From Polaromonas sp. (lineage in GTDB: Bacteria; Pseudomonadota; Gammaproteobacteria; Burkholderiales; Burkholderiaceae_C): DNA of 64,000 nucleotides. How positions within the stretch are numbered: the stretch's first letter is position 1; each line of letters begins with the position of its first letter. A model generated the notes under the pieces. It was not told the DNA's origin and ran no database searches. It saw nothing but the letters and a program-made list of their open reading frames with translations. Location: NCBI GenBank assembly GCA_028291985.1, contig JAQGNE010000028.1, positions 36,320-100,319 of the forward strand. Reading direction: 5' to 3'. The position numbers were made by a program, and so were the translations under genes. Positions 48,828 through 57,347 of this stretch are shown piece after piece.

Positions 48828-50363
48828 ATGACCGTTGTAGAGAGCACTCTCGGGCCCGAGCTTTTGCTGCCCCCGTCAAGCCGGCCAAAGAGGCATCTGG
48901 TCGCGAAAGCGGGCCTGGTGGCGGCGGCGCTGATGCTGCTGACAATCCTCTGGATGCCAGCCCCCCCGGGCTTGTCGCCCGCAGGGCAGGTGATGTTGGC
49001 AATTCTTGCCTTCGCGGTGCTGGTTTGGATGACCGAGGCCCTGGACTACGCTGTCAGCGCGGTGGTGATTGCGGCCCTCATGGTCTTCTTGTTGGGCTTT
49101 TCGCCTGTGCTGGACAAGCCTGGCAATGTCGACATGGGGACAGGTGCTGCACTTGGCCTCGCGCTGAGCGGATTTTCGAACAGTGCTGTGGCGCTGGTCG
49201 CAGCAGCCTGCTTCATCGCAGCAGCAATGACCGCCACCGGACTGGATCGCCGCATCGCCCTGCTGGTGCTCTCCAAAGTGGACGCGAAAACCAATCACAT
49301 CGTCGTGGGCGCAATGGTCGTTGGCTTTCTGTTGTCGTTCATCGTGCCCAGCACAACGGCGCGTGTGGCCTGCCTGGTGCCCATCATGATGGGCTTCATC
49401 CTGGCATTCAAGGTGGACAAGCGCAGCCGTTTCGCCGGGTTGCTGGTGATCACTGCAGCGCAGACCGCCAGCGTATGGAATGTGGGCATCAAGACTGCGG
49501 CTGCCCAAAACATGGTGGCCATTGGTTTCATCGAAAAGCAGTTTCAGACCACCATCAGCTGGACCGAGTGGTTCATAGCGGGGGCGCCGTTCTCGGCGCT
49601 GATGAGCGTTGCGGTTTACTTCATCATGACCCGCATGATGAAGCCGGAGATGGCCGAAATTGAGGGCGGGCGCACCACGATCAGGCAGCAACTCAATGCG
49701 CTGGGGCGCATGACGGCAAACGAATGGAAGCTGCTGGCCATGGTGCTGGTGCTGCTTGGATTCTGGGCCAGTGAGAAGGTGCTGCACGACCTCGACACCT
49801 CGTCGACCACCTTGGCAGCAGTTGCGCTGATGCTGCTTCCCCGGCTGGGTGTGATGGACTGGAAGCAGTCCCAGCGCGGGTTTCCGTGGGGCACGGTCGT
49901 GCTGTTCGCGGTGGGCATCAGCGTGGGAACGGCGCTGCTCAGAACCGGCGCCGCTGCCTGGCTGGCCAACCTGATTGTTTTAAACCTCGGCCTGCAGCAG
50001 GCCAGCGCATTGGCCATCCTGATGCTGCTGTCGCTTTTCCTGATCGTGATTCATCTGGGTTTTGCCAGTGCGACGGCGCTCGCGTCCACGATGATTCCAA
50101 TCATTATCAGCGTGCTTACTGCTGTGCAAACGCCCGGCATCAACGTCGTTGGCATGACCATGCTGCTGCAGTTTGTGGTGAGTTTTGGTTTCATACTGCC
50201 GGTGAATGCGCCGCAAAACATGATTGCTTATGGCACCGATACCTTTGACGCGCGGGACTTTATCCGTACCGGCCTGGTGATTACGCTGGCGGCTACAGTG
50301 CTGCTGGCCATTTTTGCGATGACCTATTGGTCATGGATGGGCTACCTGACAATGCCGGTTTGA
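48828..50363 (+). CDS. DASS-family (SLC13) anion transporter
   Basis: 511 residues with about 12-13 membrane segments; DASS members couple Na+ to dicarboxylate, sulfate or phosphate uptake. Two inverted halves are visible, each with an S-x-x-x-A/P-type clamshell loop: FIVPSTTARVACLVP and a second near GFILPVNAPQNMIAYG, the N-A-P motif of the family. Substrate unknown. 82 bp after the ATPase. A short direct repeat CCGTGCCCATA (48780 and 48794) lies upstream. Confidence 0.87.
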   Translation: MTVVESTLGPELLLPPSSRPKRHLVAKAGLVAAALMLLTILWMPAPPGLSPAGQVMLAILAFAVLVWMTEALDYAVSAVVIAALMVFLLGFSPVLDKPGNVDMGTGAALGLALSGFSNSAVALVAAACFIAAAMTATGLDRRIALLVLSKVDAKTNHIVVGAMVVGFLLSFIVPSTTARVACLVPIMMGFILAFKVDKRSRFAGLLVITAAQTASVWNVGIKTAAAQNMVAIGFIEKQFQTTISWTEWFIAGAPFSALMSVAVYFIMTRMMKPEMAEIEGGRTTIRQQLNALGRMTANEWKLLAMVLVLLGFWASEKVLHDLDTSSTTLAAVALMLLPRLGVMDWKQSQRGFPWGTVVLFAVGISVGTALLRTGAAAWLANLIVLNLGLQQASALAILMLLSLFLIVIHLGFASATALASTMIPIIISVLTAVQTPGINVVGMTMLLQFVVSFGFILPVNAPQNMIAYGTDTFDARDFIRTGLVITLAATVLLAIFAMTYWSWMGYLTMPV

Positions 50364-50439
50364 TGCCATCTTTGAAGCGCAAGATTCGTCAGTACATCGG
50401 GCACTTCGAAAAACCCGCGTTCGCACTAAGGGCAGACCT

Positions 50440-51033
50440 ATGAAGTCAAAACGTATTCTTCTGATCCAGGGCCATCCAGACGCAAGCGAGCCGCACCTGT
50501 GTCATGCACTGGCGTCTTCCTATGCAGCAGGCGCGGCTGAGGCTGGTCATAGCGTCCGGCAGCTGAATGTAGCCACGCTGGACTTCCCCCTGTTGCGAAG
50601 TCAGAAAATATGGGAAGGCGGGACCCTGCCCATTTCACTGGAGAAAAGCCAAGACGACATCGACTGGGCTGAACATCTGGTCTTTTTTTTCCCACTCTGG
50701 CTGGGAGACATGCCTGCCCTTCTCAAGGGTTTTCTGGAGCAGGTCGCGCGGCCCGGCTTCGCCTTCACGCGCGATGTTGGCGGCAATATTTTCGGGAGGA
50801 AAGGACTGACAGGAAAATCCGCACGAGTCGTCGTCACCATGGGAATGCCTGCGCTGATTTATCGATGGTACTTTCGCGCCCATAGCGTCAAGTCACTGGA
50901 ACGCAGCATCCTCGGTTTTATTGGCGTGTCGCCCGTCAATGAGACGCTGGTCGGGTCTGCCGGCGACATGAAGCCGGAAGTTGCGATGCGCTGGCTAAAG
51001 AAGCTCGAGCGTCTGGGGCGAGAGGCCGAGTAA
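50440..51033 (+). CDS. NAD(P)H-dependent flavin oxidoreductase (quinone reductase/KefF-like)
   Basis: 197 residues with a flavodoxin-like fold of the NQO1/KefF family: ILLIQGHPDASEPHLCHAL (FMN phosphate loop), DIDWAEHLVFFFPLWLGDMPALLKGF and the VVVTMGMP strand. These two-electron reductases lower quinone toxicity. ATG 50440 follows a GGGCAG stretch. Last gene of the plus-strand run that begins at the FNR box; it ends in a strong hairpin. Confidence 0.87.
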   Translation: MKSKRILLIQGHPDASEPHLCHALASSYAAGAAEAGHSVRQLNVATLDFPLLRSQKIWEGGTLPISLEKSQDDIDWAEHLVFFFPLWLGDMPALLKGFLEQVARPGFAFTRDVGGNIFGRKGLTGKSARVVVTMGMPALIYRWYFRAHSVKSLERSILGFIGVSPVNETLVGSAGDMKPEVAMRWLKKLERLGREAE

Positions 51034-51043
51034 GCGGCCTCTC
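51020..51043. terminator. Hairpin at the end of the quinone reductase gene
   Basis: GAGAGGCCG-AGTAAG-CGGCCTCTC, a perfect 9-bp stem with the TAA stop in its loop. It separates this run from the convergent metal island. There is no U tract, so it may terminate by another route or only stabilise the end. Confidence 0.55.
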
Positions 51044-51067
51044 GAACGTTGAGTCTTGTGCCAGGGC

Positions 51068-51475
51068 TTACAGCAGCGGCTGCACGAACGCAAACCAGCC
51101 GCCGACCAGGTAGACCATCAGGCTGGCGCTGTACACCCGTGCTGATACCTTGCGGGTGCGCAGGCAGGCCTGGCGCAGTGCGGGGTCGAGCGGGCAGGGC
51201 GCGAAGCGGTTTTGCCACTGTAGATAACCGCTGCCGGCCAGCATCAGGCCGGCAAACGCAAACACCTCGACCTTGTATTCGCTGATCCAGACCAGGCCGG
51301 GCGCCACTGCAATCAGGCTTGACAATGCAGCGCCTGCGCCCAGGGCTACCAGCAGCGCCGGAAGCGCGCAACAGACCAGCGTGCCGGAGCTGGCAAACAA
51401 AGCAAACCAAGACGCCCAGGCCGACACCGCGCCCTCGCGAGGGTCGACTTCAAGTTCCTGCCGCAACTGTTTCAT
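51068..51475 (-). CDS. MerT-like membrane protein
   Basis: 135 residues with three or four hydrophobic segments. SGTLVCCALPALLVALGAG carries the vicinal Cys-Cys pair in the first helix, the mark of MerT-like metal importers; a second pair region is FAPCPLDPALRQACL. Not a canonical MerT (no mercuric reductase is near). Its ATG overlaps the stop of the HMA gene by four bases, so the pair is coupled; the metal is not known, copper being favoured by context. Confidence 0.72.
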   Translation of the reverse strand: MKQLRQELEVDPREGAVSAWASWFALFASSGTLVCCALPALLVALGAGAALSSLIAVAPGLVWISEYKVEVFAFAGLMLAGSGYLQWQNRFAPCPLDPALRQACLRTRKVSARVYSASLMVYLVGGWFAFVQPLL

Positions 51476-51819
51476 TTGGCCGGTTTGATGGCTGCTTTGA
51501 TGTCGGCCACCGATAGCTGCACGGTTTCCAGTTTCACTACGTCGTATCCGGCATCGGTGATTTCGGCGGTGATGACGTTGTTGTCCAGCGTCTGACCAGC
51601 ACGGGCTTCGACCGCCACGACCTTGTTCTTGAGATCGACGAACACCGCCTGCGTCGCAGGCAATTTAAACAGGCGCTTTTCAATCCCCTGTGCACAAAAG
51701 GCACAGACCATGCCGTTGACGGTGGCCTTGACGCTTTCTGCCGCTATCGCGGAAGAAAAAATGCCGGTAGCCAAAGTGATTGCTGCGGTTGCTACAAATT
51801 TAAGAGCGTAAAACGTCAT
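51472..51819 (-). CDS. Periplasmic HMA-domain (MerP-like) protein
   Basis: 115 residues: signal peptide (ALKFVATAAITLATG, cleavage near AIA-AES), then a heavy-metal-associated fold with the metal motif GMVCAFC and AQGIEKRLFKLP. The extension after residue 85 (VITAEITDAGYDVVKL) is the last beta-alpha unit. With the MerT-like partner it makes a MerP/MerT-style relay. The signal-peptide codons contain a dispersed palindrome (51791-51807). Confidence 0.82.
   Translation of the reverse strand: MTFYALKFVATAAITLATGIFSSAIAAESVKATVNGMVCAFCAQGIEKRLFKLPATQAVFVDLKNKVVAVEARAGQTLDNNVITAEITDAGYDVVKLETVQLSVADIKAAIKPAK
51791..51807 (+). repeat. GCTA-N9-GAGC palindrome in the HMA signal-peptide codons
   Basis: GCTACAAATTTAAGAGC is nearly identical to the intergenic copy at 35301 (GCTATGAATTTAAGAGC). 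It encodes ALKFVA of the signal peptide, where sequence change is easily tolerated. Confidence 0.55.
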
Positions 51820-51880
51820 GGTGAATCTTTCGGGGTAGGTGTAAAAATCGGGAGTACTTCGATCAGCGCGGTAAACAACG

Positions 51881-52531
51881 CTAGAAGATATACATGAAGT
51901 TGAAGCGACCCTGCTTCATCGAATTGACGCCAGCCTCGATGAAAAAGCTTTTGTGAATAAGGCGCAGCATTGGCGTGATTTCGGTGCTGTCCGAAAGGCC
52001 GCGCATGCGCCGGGCCTCCAGCACAAACCAAGGTTGAATCTGGTCGTAGTCGACTTCGTAGAACGAAAAGCCGATACGACCCGACGCAAAGTCATGGTTG
52101 ATGCCAGGTGCCCGGTACAGGCGAGCCGTGCCCGAGACATAAAACCGGGTGGTTTCATAGTCCACCGACAGGCCTGGCGCCAGCATCGTCTTGTTGCCAC
52201 CAAAGTCGTTGCCGCGCAGGTTGCCGGCACCGCCTACAAACCAGAGGTTGGCTTGGGAATGCTCGCCGTTGATGCGATGCAACAGCCGGGTATAGGTCAA
52301 CTCTGCAAAGTTTCGCTTGAGTTGCCCACTGTCGGACCGCATGTACAGGCCGCCCGCGCCCACTGCATCCCGTGGCGTCAGCGCATGGTTGACCCAGGCT
52401 TCGCGCCAGTTCGGGCTGAAGTCGCCCATGGCCATGGTGCTGTCCTTGAAGCCCATCGGCCCGGCTGGGGCGCAGCTGCTCGCCATCAGCAGGCAGGCGA
52501 CAGTAAAACGGCGTAACGGCAGGCCTTTCAT
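51881..52531 (-). CDS. Conserved exported protein of the metal island (predicted outer-membrane barrel)
   Basis: 216 residues; a signal peptide with a weak lipobox-like end (LLMASSC, Cys20). The mature part has alternating strands ending in an aromatic residue (RFNFMYIF), as in outer-membrane barrels, and GNKTMLAPGLSVDYETTRFY, RIGFSFYEVDYD. I do not recognise a named family; homologues sit beside CusF and HMA genes in copper clusters. ATGA overlap with the CusF-like gene shows they are made together. Confidence 0.6.
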   Translation of the reverse strand: MKGLPLRRFTVACLLMASSCAPAGPMGFKDSTMAMGDFSPNWREAWVNHALTPRDAVGAGGLYMRSDSGQLKRNFAELTYTRLLHRINGEHSQANLWFVGGAGNLRGNDFGGNKTMLAPGLSVDYETTRFYVSGTARLYRAPGINHDFASGRIGFSFYEVDYDQIQPWFVLEARRMRGLSDSTEITPMLRLIHKSFFIEAGVNSMKQGRFNFMYIF

Positions 52532-52890
52532 GGCCCACCTCTTACCCGCCGTATGTCGGTAACGACAGGCTCGTCGTCAACCAGCACCACCGAAAAAGTG
52601 ACCCTGTCACCCGCCTTCAGCGGCGCCAGCATGGCCCGGTCTCTGGCCTTGAAAGGCATGGTCATGGCACCCATCGCAATGCTGTTGATGGCTTCATGCC
52701 TGAGGATGATGTCGCCGCGTTGCGCATCGACCCTGACCACCTGCGCCCTGACCACCTCGGTTTTGTCCGAAGCCGGACCTGCAGCATGGGATGAGGCAAC
52801 CCAGGCTGCAAGCAGCAACGGGGCCATCCAGTGTGAGGCCTGTGACCAGGGCTTTTTCGTCAACAAGCGATGGATAGATAACGTGTTCAT
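52528..52890 (-). CDS. CusF-like periplasmic copper-binding protein
   Basis: 120 residues with a signal peptide (LLLAAWVASSHA) and a small beta-barrel domain: VVRVDAQRGDIILRHEAI, the copper motif MGAMTMPF, and GDRVTFSV. In E. coli CusF the residue before the motif is a Trp that stacks on Cu(I); here it is Met, as in many CusF-like proteins. It hands Cu(I) to an efflux or storage partner. Coupled to the barrel-type gene downstream. Confidence 0.85.
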   Translation of the reverse strand: MNTLSIHRLLTKKPWSQASHWMAPLLLAAWVASSHAAGPASDKTEVVRAQVVRVDAQRGDIILRHEAINSIAMGAMTMPFKARDRAMLAPLKAGDRVTFSVVLVDDEPVVTDIRRVRGGP

Positions 52891-52940
52891 GATGATTTCC
52901 GGAAAGGCGCAAAGGGTCGCGCCGGCTCAGACAAGCGCCT

Positions 52941-52954
52941 GCCCTGAGCAGGGC
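52941..52954 (-). repeat. Small GCCCT/AGGGC hairpin between metal-island genes
   Basis: GCCCTGAGCAGGGC plus the following GAACG, in the 80-bp gap before the CusF-like gene. The pattern recalls the CCTTCGA/GAACGG dispersed element noted at 19279. It could also be an mRNA-processing hairpin. Confidence 0.35.
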
Positions 52955-52970
52955 GAACGCACCTTGGGCT

Positions 52971-53351
52971 TCAGGATCGGGAAATCGGCGGCTTCAGGCT
53001 CAAAATGCCATCGGCACTGCTGAACAGCGTGTAGCGGCTAACCGGCTCAAGCGCAGGTATGAAGCCAATGGCCTCAAAAGTTTCGTTTGTAAAAGATGCG
53101 ATTGCCAGGCAGAGCTCACAGGTGTCGCAACCGTGGCAAGGCGGTGGCTCGTTGACCGTCTGGGCGGCGCTGTGCATCTGACAGTCCTCGGGCATGGCTG
53201 CGTTGGTTTCAGCCCCGGCCACAGCGGTTTGCGCGGCACCGGCCTGCTGAAGCGCCACCTGATGTGATGCCATGCCAAGCGCCATGGCGTCACCGACCCA
53301 GCTGCGCAGGGGCAGCAGGGTGATCATGAGGGCGACGAGCCAAAAACGCAT
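52971..53351 (-). CDS. Cys/His-rich exported protein of metal clusters (copy 1)
   Basis: 126 residues: a signal peptide (RFWLVALMITLLPLRSWVGDAMA), then a soluble part with PEDCQMH and PPCHGCDTCELCLAIAS, four Cys and several His as potential soft-metal ligands. No named family is recognised. It is a paralogue of the product at 61841-62329, which has the same leader pattern (LLLLRGWAGEAMA) and CGSCAACQACH. The start codon lies 6 nt after a TATCAT hexamer. Confidence 0.65.
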   Translation of the reverse strand: MRFWLVALMITLLPLRSWVGDAMALGMASHQVALQQAGAAQTAVAGAETNAAMPEDCQMHSAAQTVNEPPPCHGCDTCELCLAIASFTNETFEAIGFIPALEPVSRYTLFSSADGILSLKPPISRS

Positions 53352-53357
53352 ACCTTG

Positions 53358-53385
53358 ATGATAAATTGAAACCTAAAAGGTTCAA
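53358..53385 (-). promoter_or_regulatory. TTGAAC-16-TATCAT promoter, copy 1
   Basis: -35 TTGAAC (53380-53385), 16-bp spacer, -10 TATCAT (53358-53363), and the ATG of the Cys/His-rich gene only 6 nt further. The spacer contains the palindrome GAACCTTTTAGGTTTC. A start site at the normal distance would fall on the ATG. Confidence 0.6.
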
Positions 53386-53597
53386 ATGCTCTGCTGCTTA
53401 AATCCACCTTTTCAATGCGCTAATTTCCGCCACCTACACGCGGACATGACAGTCAGCATCTTGTAAGTAGATCCCTTGCCAGGCCGCCCGCGCTAAAACT
53501 GCGGCGTGCAGCGCATGACCCTGCAAGAAGGCGCTCTCGCCAAAGATGGCGACCAGGGAAAAAGACGAAAAAAGTGGCAGAGGCTCGACAGCTCGCT

Positions 53598-54077
53598 TCA
53601 GCGATTTTCCGCTTTGCGGTTGCGAACCGTCGATGCCGACGCAGGCGTCTCGAAATCCTCACCCAAGCCACCCAGTTCATCCAGAATCGGGCAGTCCGGA
53701 CGGTGGTCGGCCCTGCAGCACTGCACAAGGTTCTCAAGCGTTTTTTTCATGACCTGCATCTCTGCCATGCGTTGCTGCAGATCATGCACATGGCGCAGCG
53801 CAATCTTCTGCACATCGGCGCTGGAGCGTCTGCGGTTTTGCCACAGTTTGAGCAGCTCGGCGATCTCCAGCATGCTGAAGCCCAGGTCGCGGGAACGCTT
53901 GATGAAACGCAAGGTGTGCACATCTTTGTCGCTGTAGAGGCGATAACCCGCATCGGTACGGACAATGCCCGGCAACAGGCCCAGCAGCTCATAGTGCCGC
54001 ACCATCTTGCTGGACACCTGTGACCGGCGAGCAGCCTCACCGATATTGAAGCGTTCGTGGGTAGTCTGTGTGGTCAT
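53598..54077 (-). CDS. cueR: Copper-responsive MerR-family activator CueR
   Basis: Binds between the -35 and -10 of copper genes and untwists the 19-bp spacer on Cu(I). The 159-residue product has the MerR helix-turn-helix ([20 protein letters not shown]), a dimer helix, and the metal loop C-R-A-D-H-R-P-D-C (Cys121-x7-Cys129), the CueR spacing; SSADV supplies the Ser typical of monovalent-metal sensors. It overlaps the copA stop by four bases, so copA and cueR share one mRNA. The C-terminus is longer than E. coli CueR. Confidence 0.92.
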   Translation of the reverse strand: MTTQTTHERFNIGEAARRSQVSSKMVRHYELLGLLPGIVRTDAGYRLYSDKDVHTLRFIKRSRDLGFSMLEIAELLKLWQNRRRSSADVQKIALRHVHDLQQRMAEMQVMKKTLENLVQCCRADHRPDCPILDELGGLGEDFETPASASTVRNRKAENR

Positions 54078-56506
54078 GGCTTGCTCGCCTTCCAGCGCCT
54101 CAGCATCAAGGCATTGGTCACCACGCTGACGCTGCTCAAAGCCATGGCCGCGCCGGCTATAACCGGGCTCAGCAGCCCAAACGCAGCCAGTGGCACGCCT
54201 ATGAGGTTGTAGATAAAAGCCCAGAACAGGTTTTGCCGGATCTTGGCATAGGTGCGGCGCGAGATGTCGATGGCATCACCCACCAGCGCCGGGTTGCCAT
54301 GCATCAGCGTGATGCCCGCCGCGTGCATGGCCACATCGGTTCCCGTTGACATGGCAATACCCACATCGGCGGCCGCAAGCGCGGGTGCGTCATTGATGCC
54401 ATCGCCCACCATGGCCACAAAACCGCCGCGTTTTAGCTCGGCCACGATCTCTGCCTTGTTTTCAGGCAATACCTGCGACCGGATGTCGTCCATGCCCAGC
54501 TGCGCCCCCACAGCTCTTGCGCTGCCGGCGTTGTCACCGGTCAGCAACACCGAGCGAACGCCCTGCTCACGCAGCCGGGCAACCGCGTGCGCCGCGCTGG
54601 GTTTCAAGGTGTCGCCAAAAGCCAGCAGGCCCAGTAGCACCGGTGCCTGTGTGATGTCGGCAAGCCATGACACAGTGCGCCCCTCAGCTTCCAGCGCGTC
54701 GGCATGCGCCTGCAACACGCGCGTGTCGACTTTCAGCTCCGCCATGAAGCGGCTGCTGCCCAATCGCAGTTCGCGCTGATCGACCTGCGCCGCCATGCCG
54801 CGCCCTGCTACAGCCCGCACGCCAGTTGCGGAAGGCGGCTCAAGTCCCGCCAGGGTGGCGGCGTGGATGACAGCGCGGGCCAGCGGGTGTTCGCTGCCGG
54901 CCTGTATGGCCGCGCTGGCCAGGAGCAGGGTGTTTCTGTCGCCCTGGGCCGGCTCAGCGGCCACCAGCTCAGGCTTGCCTTCGGTCAAGGTGCCGGTCTT
55001 GTCGAAGGCCACGATACGAACCTTGTGCGCAATTTCAAGCGCTTCAGCGTCCTTGATCAAAATGCCATGTCTGGCAGCCACACCTGTGCCGGCCATGATG
55101 GCGGTTGGCGTGGCAAGGCCCAGCGCGCAGGGACAGGCAATCACCAGCACCGCCACCGCGTTCAGAATGGCGGTTTCCCAGTTGCCGGTGCCCAGCCCCC
55201 AGCCAAGCAGGGTGACAAGCGCAATCGCAATGACCACCGGGACAAACACCTCGCTGACCCGGTCCACCAGACGCTGGATCGGCGCTTTTTTAGCCTGCGC
55301 TGATTCGACCAGCCGCACGATGCGCGCCAGGGTTGACTCGGCGCCCACCGCGCTGGTGCGTACCAGCAGCAGGCCTTCCGAGTTAACAGATCCGCCAGTG
55401 ACCTTGTCACCTTCATGCTTGGCAACCGGCAGGCTTTCACCTGTGATGAGCGACTCATCTATCTGGCTGGAGCCTTCCAGCACGATGCCGTCCACCGGCA
55501 CCCTTTCGCCGGGCCGGATGACCACCAGATCGCCTACCCCTACCTGGCTGGCCGAAACCTCACGCTCCCGGCCATCCTGCCGCACCCGTGCGGTTTCTGG
55601 CCGCAGTGCATTCAATGCGCGTATGGCCTCGGTCGTCTGGCGCTTGGCGCGGGTCTCCAGCCATTTGCCCAGAAGAACCAAGGTGATCACCACTGCTGAT
55701 GCTTCGAAGTAGAGGTGCGGCATGCCGTGGTCCCGGTGAACGAGCATCAGATAAACGCTCAGGCCATAGCCAGCCGTGGTGCCCAGCGCCACCAGCAGGT
55801 CCATGTTTCCCGCTCGTGCCTTGAGGGCCTTCCATCCCGAGCGGTAAAAGCGCGCGCCCAGCCAAAACTGAACCGGAGTTGCAAGTGCCAGCTGAACGCT
55901 GGCGGGCAGAGCCCAGTCAAGTCCGAACAGCATGCCGATCATCGGCAGGATCAGCGGTATCGATAGCGCTGCAGCCACAGCTACTGGCCACCAGGCATTG
56001 AGCGGCGCTGCCGTTTGGCGTGCCTGCTCACTGCTGCTGTTGGTTGGCCGGGCCGTATAGCCGGTCTTTTCAACCGCGGCCACCAGGTCAGCAACCGTCA
56101 CATCGAGATTGCCAAGCCTGATATCAGCTATTTCGGTGGCGAGGTTGACCTCGGCTGACACCACGCCCGGCATGCGCTTCAATGCCTTTTCAACGCGCCC
56201 GACGCAGGACGCGCATGTCATGCCTTCAATGTTGAGTTGCACCGATTGTTCAGCCACCGAATAACCGGCGTCTTCAACCGCGCGTCGAAGCGCTTCCATG
56301 CCAACTTCCGGCCCAGCGCGCACGCTCGCTGCTTCCGTAGCGAGATTGACGCTTGCCTGACTTACGCCAGGCACTTTTGCAAGGGCCTTTTCAACCCGTC
56401 CGGTGCAGGTAGCACAGGTCATGCCTTTTACGGGAAATGTCCAGTCGACCTGGCGGTCTGAACCGACTGGCACGCTGGTTGCTGTGGTTGCTGTGGTTGC
56501 GGTCAT
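54074..56506 (-). CDS. copA: Cu(I)-exporting P1B ATPase CopA
   Basis: Exports Cu(I) from the cytosol. 810 residues: two N-terminal HMA domains (CATC at 31-34, CASC at 98-101), TGESLPV, the CPC ion-site [24 protein letters not shown], the SEHPLA HP motif and [16 protein letters not shown]. All key residues are intact. The start at 56506 has an AAGGAGACC-like site (GGAGACCCC) upstream. Divergent from the copZ-like gene through a two-promoter CueR region. Confidence 0.97.
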   Translation of the reverse strand: MTATTATTATSVPVGSDRQVDWTFPVKGMTCATCTGRVEKALAKVPGVSQASVNLATEAASVRAGPEVGMEALRRAVEDAGYSVAEQSVQLNIEGMTCASCVGRVEKALKRMPGVVSAEVNLATEIADIRLGNLDVTVADLVAAVEKTGYTARPTNSSSEQARQTAAPLNAWWPVAVAAALSIPLILPMIGMLFGLDWALPASVQLALATPVQFWLGARFYRSGWKALKARAGNMDLLVALGTTAGYGLSVYLMLVHRDHGMPHLYFEASAVVITLVLLGKWLETRAKRQTTEAIRALNALRPETARVRQDGREREVSASQVGVGDLVVIRPGERVPVDGIVLEGSSQIDESLITGESLPVAKHEGDKVTGGSVNSEGLLLVRTSAVGAESTLARIVRLVESAQAKKAPIQRLVDRVSEVFVPVVIAIALVTLLGWGLGTGNWETAILNAVAVLVIACPCALGLATPTAIMAGTGVAARHGILIKDAEALEIAHKVRIVAFDKTGTLTEGKPELVAAEPAQGDRNTLLLASAAIQAGSEHPLARAVIHAATLAGLEPPSATGVRAVAGRGMAAQVDQRELRLGSSRFMAELKVDTRVLQAHADALEAEGRTVSWLADITQAPVLLGLLAFGDTLKPSAAHAVARLREQGVRSVLLTGDNAGSARAVGAQLGMDDIRSQVLPENKAEIVAELKRGGFVAMVGDGINDAPALAAADVGIAMSTGTDVAMHAAGITLMHGNPALVGDAIDISRRTYAKIRQNLFWAFIYNLIGVPLAAFGLLSPVIAGAAMALSSVSVVTNALMLRRWKASKP

Positions 56507-56563
56507 GGGGTCTCCTGTCGATGCGCCATGAAAAACTGTTTCGGTGGTATTGGCGGTATCGAA

Positions 56564-56594
56564 AGTGTCAAGCTTCCCACCATGGTAGGGTCAA
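56564..56594 (-). promoter_or_regulatory. CueR-type promoter for copA
   Basis: -35 TTGACC (56589-56594), a 19-bp spacer, and a GACACT -10 (56564-56569). The spacer contains the near-palindrome CCCTACCATGGTGGGAAG. The 19-bp spacing is the hallmark of MerR-type activation. Confidence 0.8.
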
Positions 56595-56645
56595 GCGAAA
56601 GCCATTGAATCCCATGCACGGATTGCGGTCAAGCAACGTTGGTGC

Positions 56646-56676
56646 TTGACCTTTCCACAGTGGCAAGGTTTAAAGT
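56646..56676 (+). promoter_or_regulatory. CueR-type promoter for the copZ-like gene
   Basis: -35 TTGACC (56646-56651), 19-bp spacer, -10 TAAAGT (56671-56676). The spacer carries the dyad ACCTT...AAGGT (56649-56669) with TTCC/GGCA inside, close to the CueR consensus. Confidence 0.85.
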
Positions 56677-56703
56677 TTGCCGTTTCACCACGAAAGGATT
56701 GCC

Positions 56704-56895
56704 ATGATCGAATTTGAAGTCAAGGACATGAGTTGCGGACACTGCGTCGGCGCGGTTACCAAGGCCGTCAAGCAGGTTGACCCGGCAGCGAATGTTCAGG
56801 TCGACCTGGCCACTAAAAAGGTATCGGTAGAGTCCAGCGAAGACCGCGCGTCACTCGCCGAGGCGCTTGCTGAGGCAGGCTACCCGACAACCTGA
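56704..56895 (+). CDS. copZ: CopZ-like copper chaperone
   Basis: 63-residue single HMA domain: MIEFEVKDMSCGHCVGAV with the M-x-C-x-x-C motif, and an NVQVDLATKKVSVES beta-strand. It carries Cu(I) to CopA in the cytosol. ATG 56704 follows AAAGGATTGCC; the frame from 56677 is longer but ends in the promoter. Transcribed from the CueR promoter and closed by a strong terminator. Confidence 0.93.
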   Translation: MIEFEVKDMSCGHCVGAVTKAVKQVDPAANVQVDLATKKVSVESSEDRASLAEALAEAGYPTT

Positions 56896-56922
56896 TCGCA
56901 AATAGACGAACCGCGACAAGAA

Positions 56923-56945
56923 AAAGGGCGCCAGGAGCGCCCTTT
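56923..56945. terminator. Bidirectional terminator between copZ and the CusF-like operon
   Basis: AAAGGGCGC-CAGGA-GCGCCCTTT, a perfect 9-bp stem with A/T ends on both sides. It lies between convergent genes. Confidence 0.85.
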
Positions 56946-56987
56946 GTTCATGTTGTGACCAACAACGTAGCCACATGCCGGTGACGC

Positions 56988-57347
56988 TTACTTCGCTGGC
57001 TGAATATCCGTCACCATAAAAGCGCTGCCGGATTTCTCAGCGGTAAATCGGACCTTGTCCCCTGCCTTGACCTTGGCCAGCAGGCGGGTGTCCTTGACCT
57101 GAAAAACCATCGTCATGCCGGGCATGTCGAGGTTCTTGATCATCCCGTGCTTGATGGTGATTTTCTTGTTTTCGGCATCCACCTTGCGGATTTCGCCTTC
57201 GGACATGTCGGCTGGTGCAGCCATGGCGCCAGCGGCTTCGGTGTCGCTGGCAGCGGCCATCGGCGCACCGGCATGCGAGGCGGCCTGACTTGAAGCGGCG
57301 CCGGCCAGCAGCGCTGCGGTCAGGAAGAGGTTATGGGTTGTGGTCAT
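56988..57347 (-). CDS. CusF-like periplasmic copper-binding protein (second copy)
   Basis: 119 residues with a signal peptide (LFLTAALLAGAASSQA) and a Met/Ala-rich linker. The barrel domain has EGEIRKVDAENKKITIKHG, MPGMTMVFQVKD (copper Met pair) and GDKVRFTAEKSG. As in the other copy, a Met stands where CusF has its stacking Trp. It overlaps the DUF411 gene by four bases and is the last gene of the oxidase operon. Confidence 0.87.
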   Translation of the reverse strand: MTTTHNLFLTAALLAGAASSQAASHAGAPMAAASDTEAAGAMAAPADMSEGEIRKVDAENKKITIKHGMIKNLDMPGMTMVFQVKDTRLLAKVKAGDKVRFTAEKSGSAFMVTDIQPAK

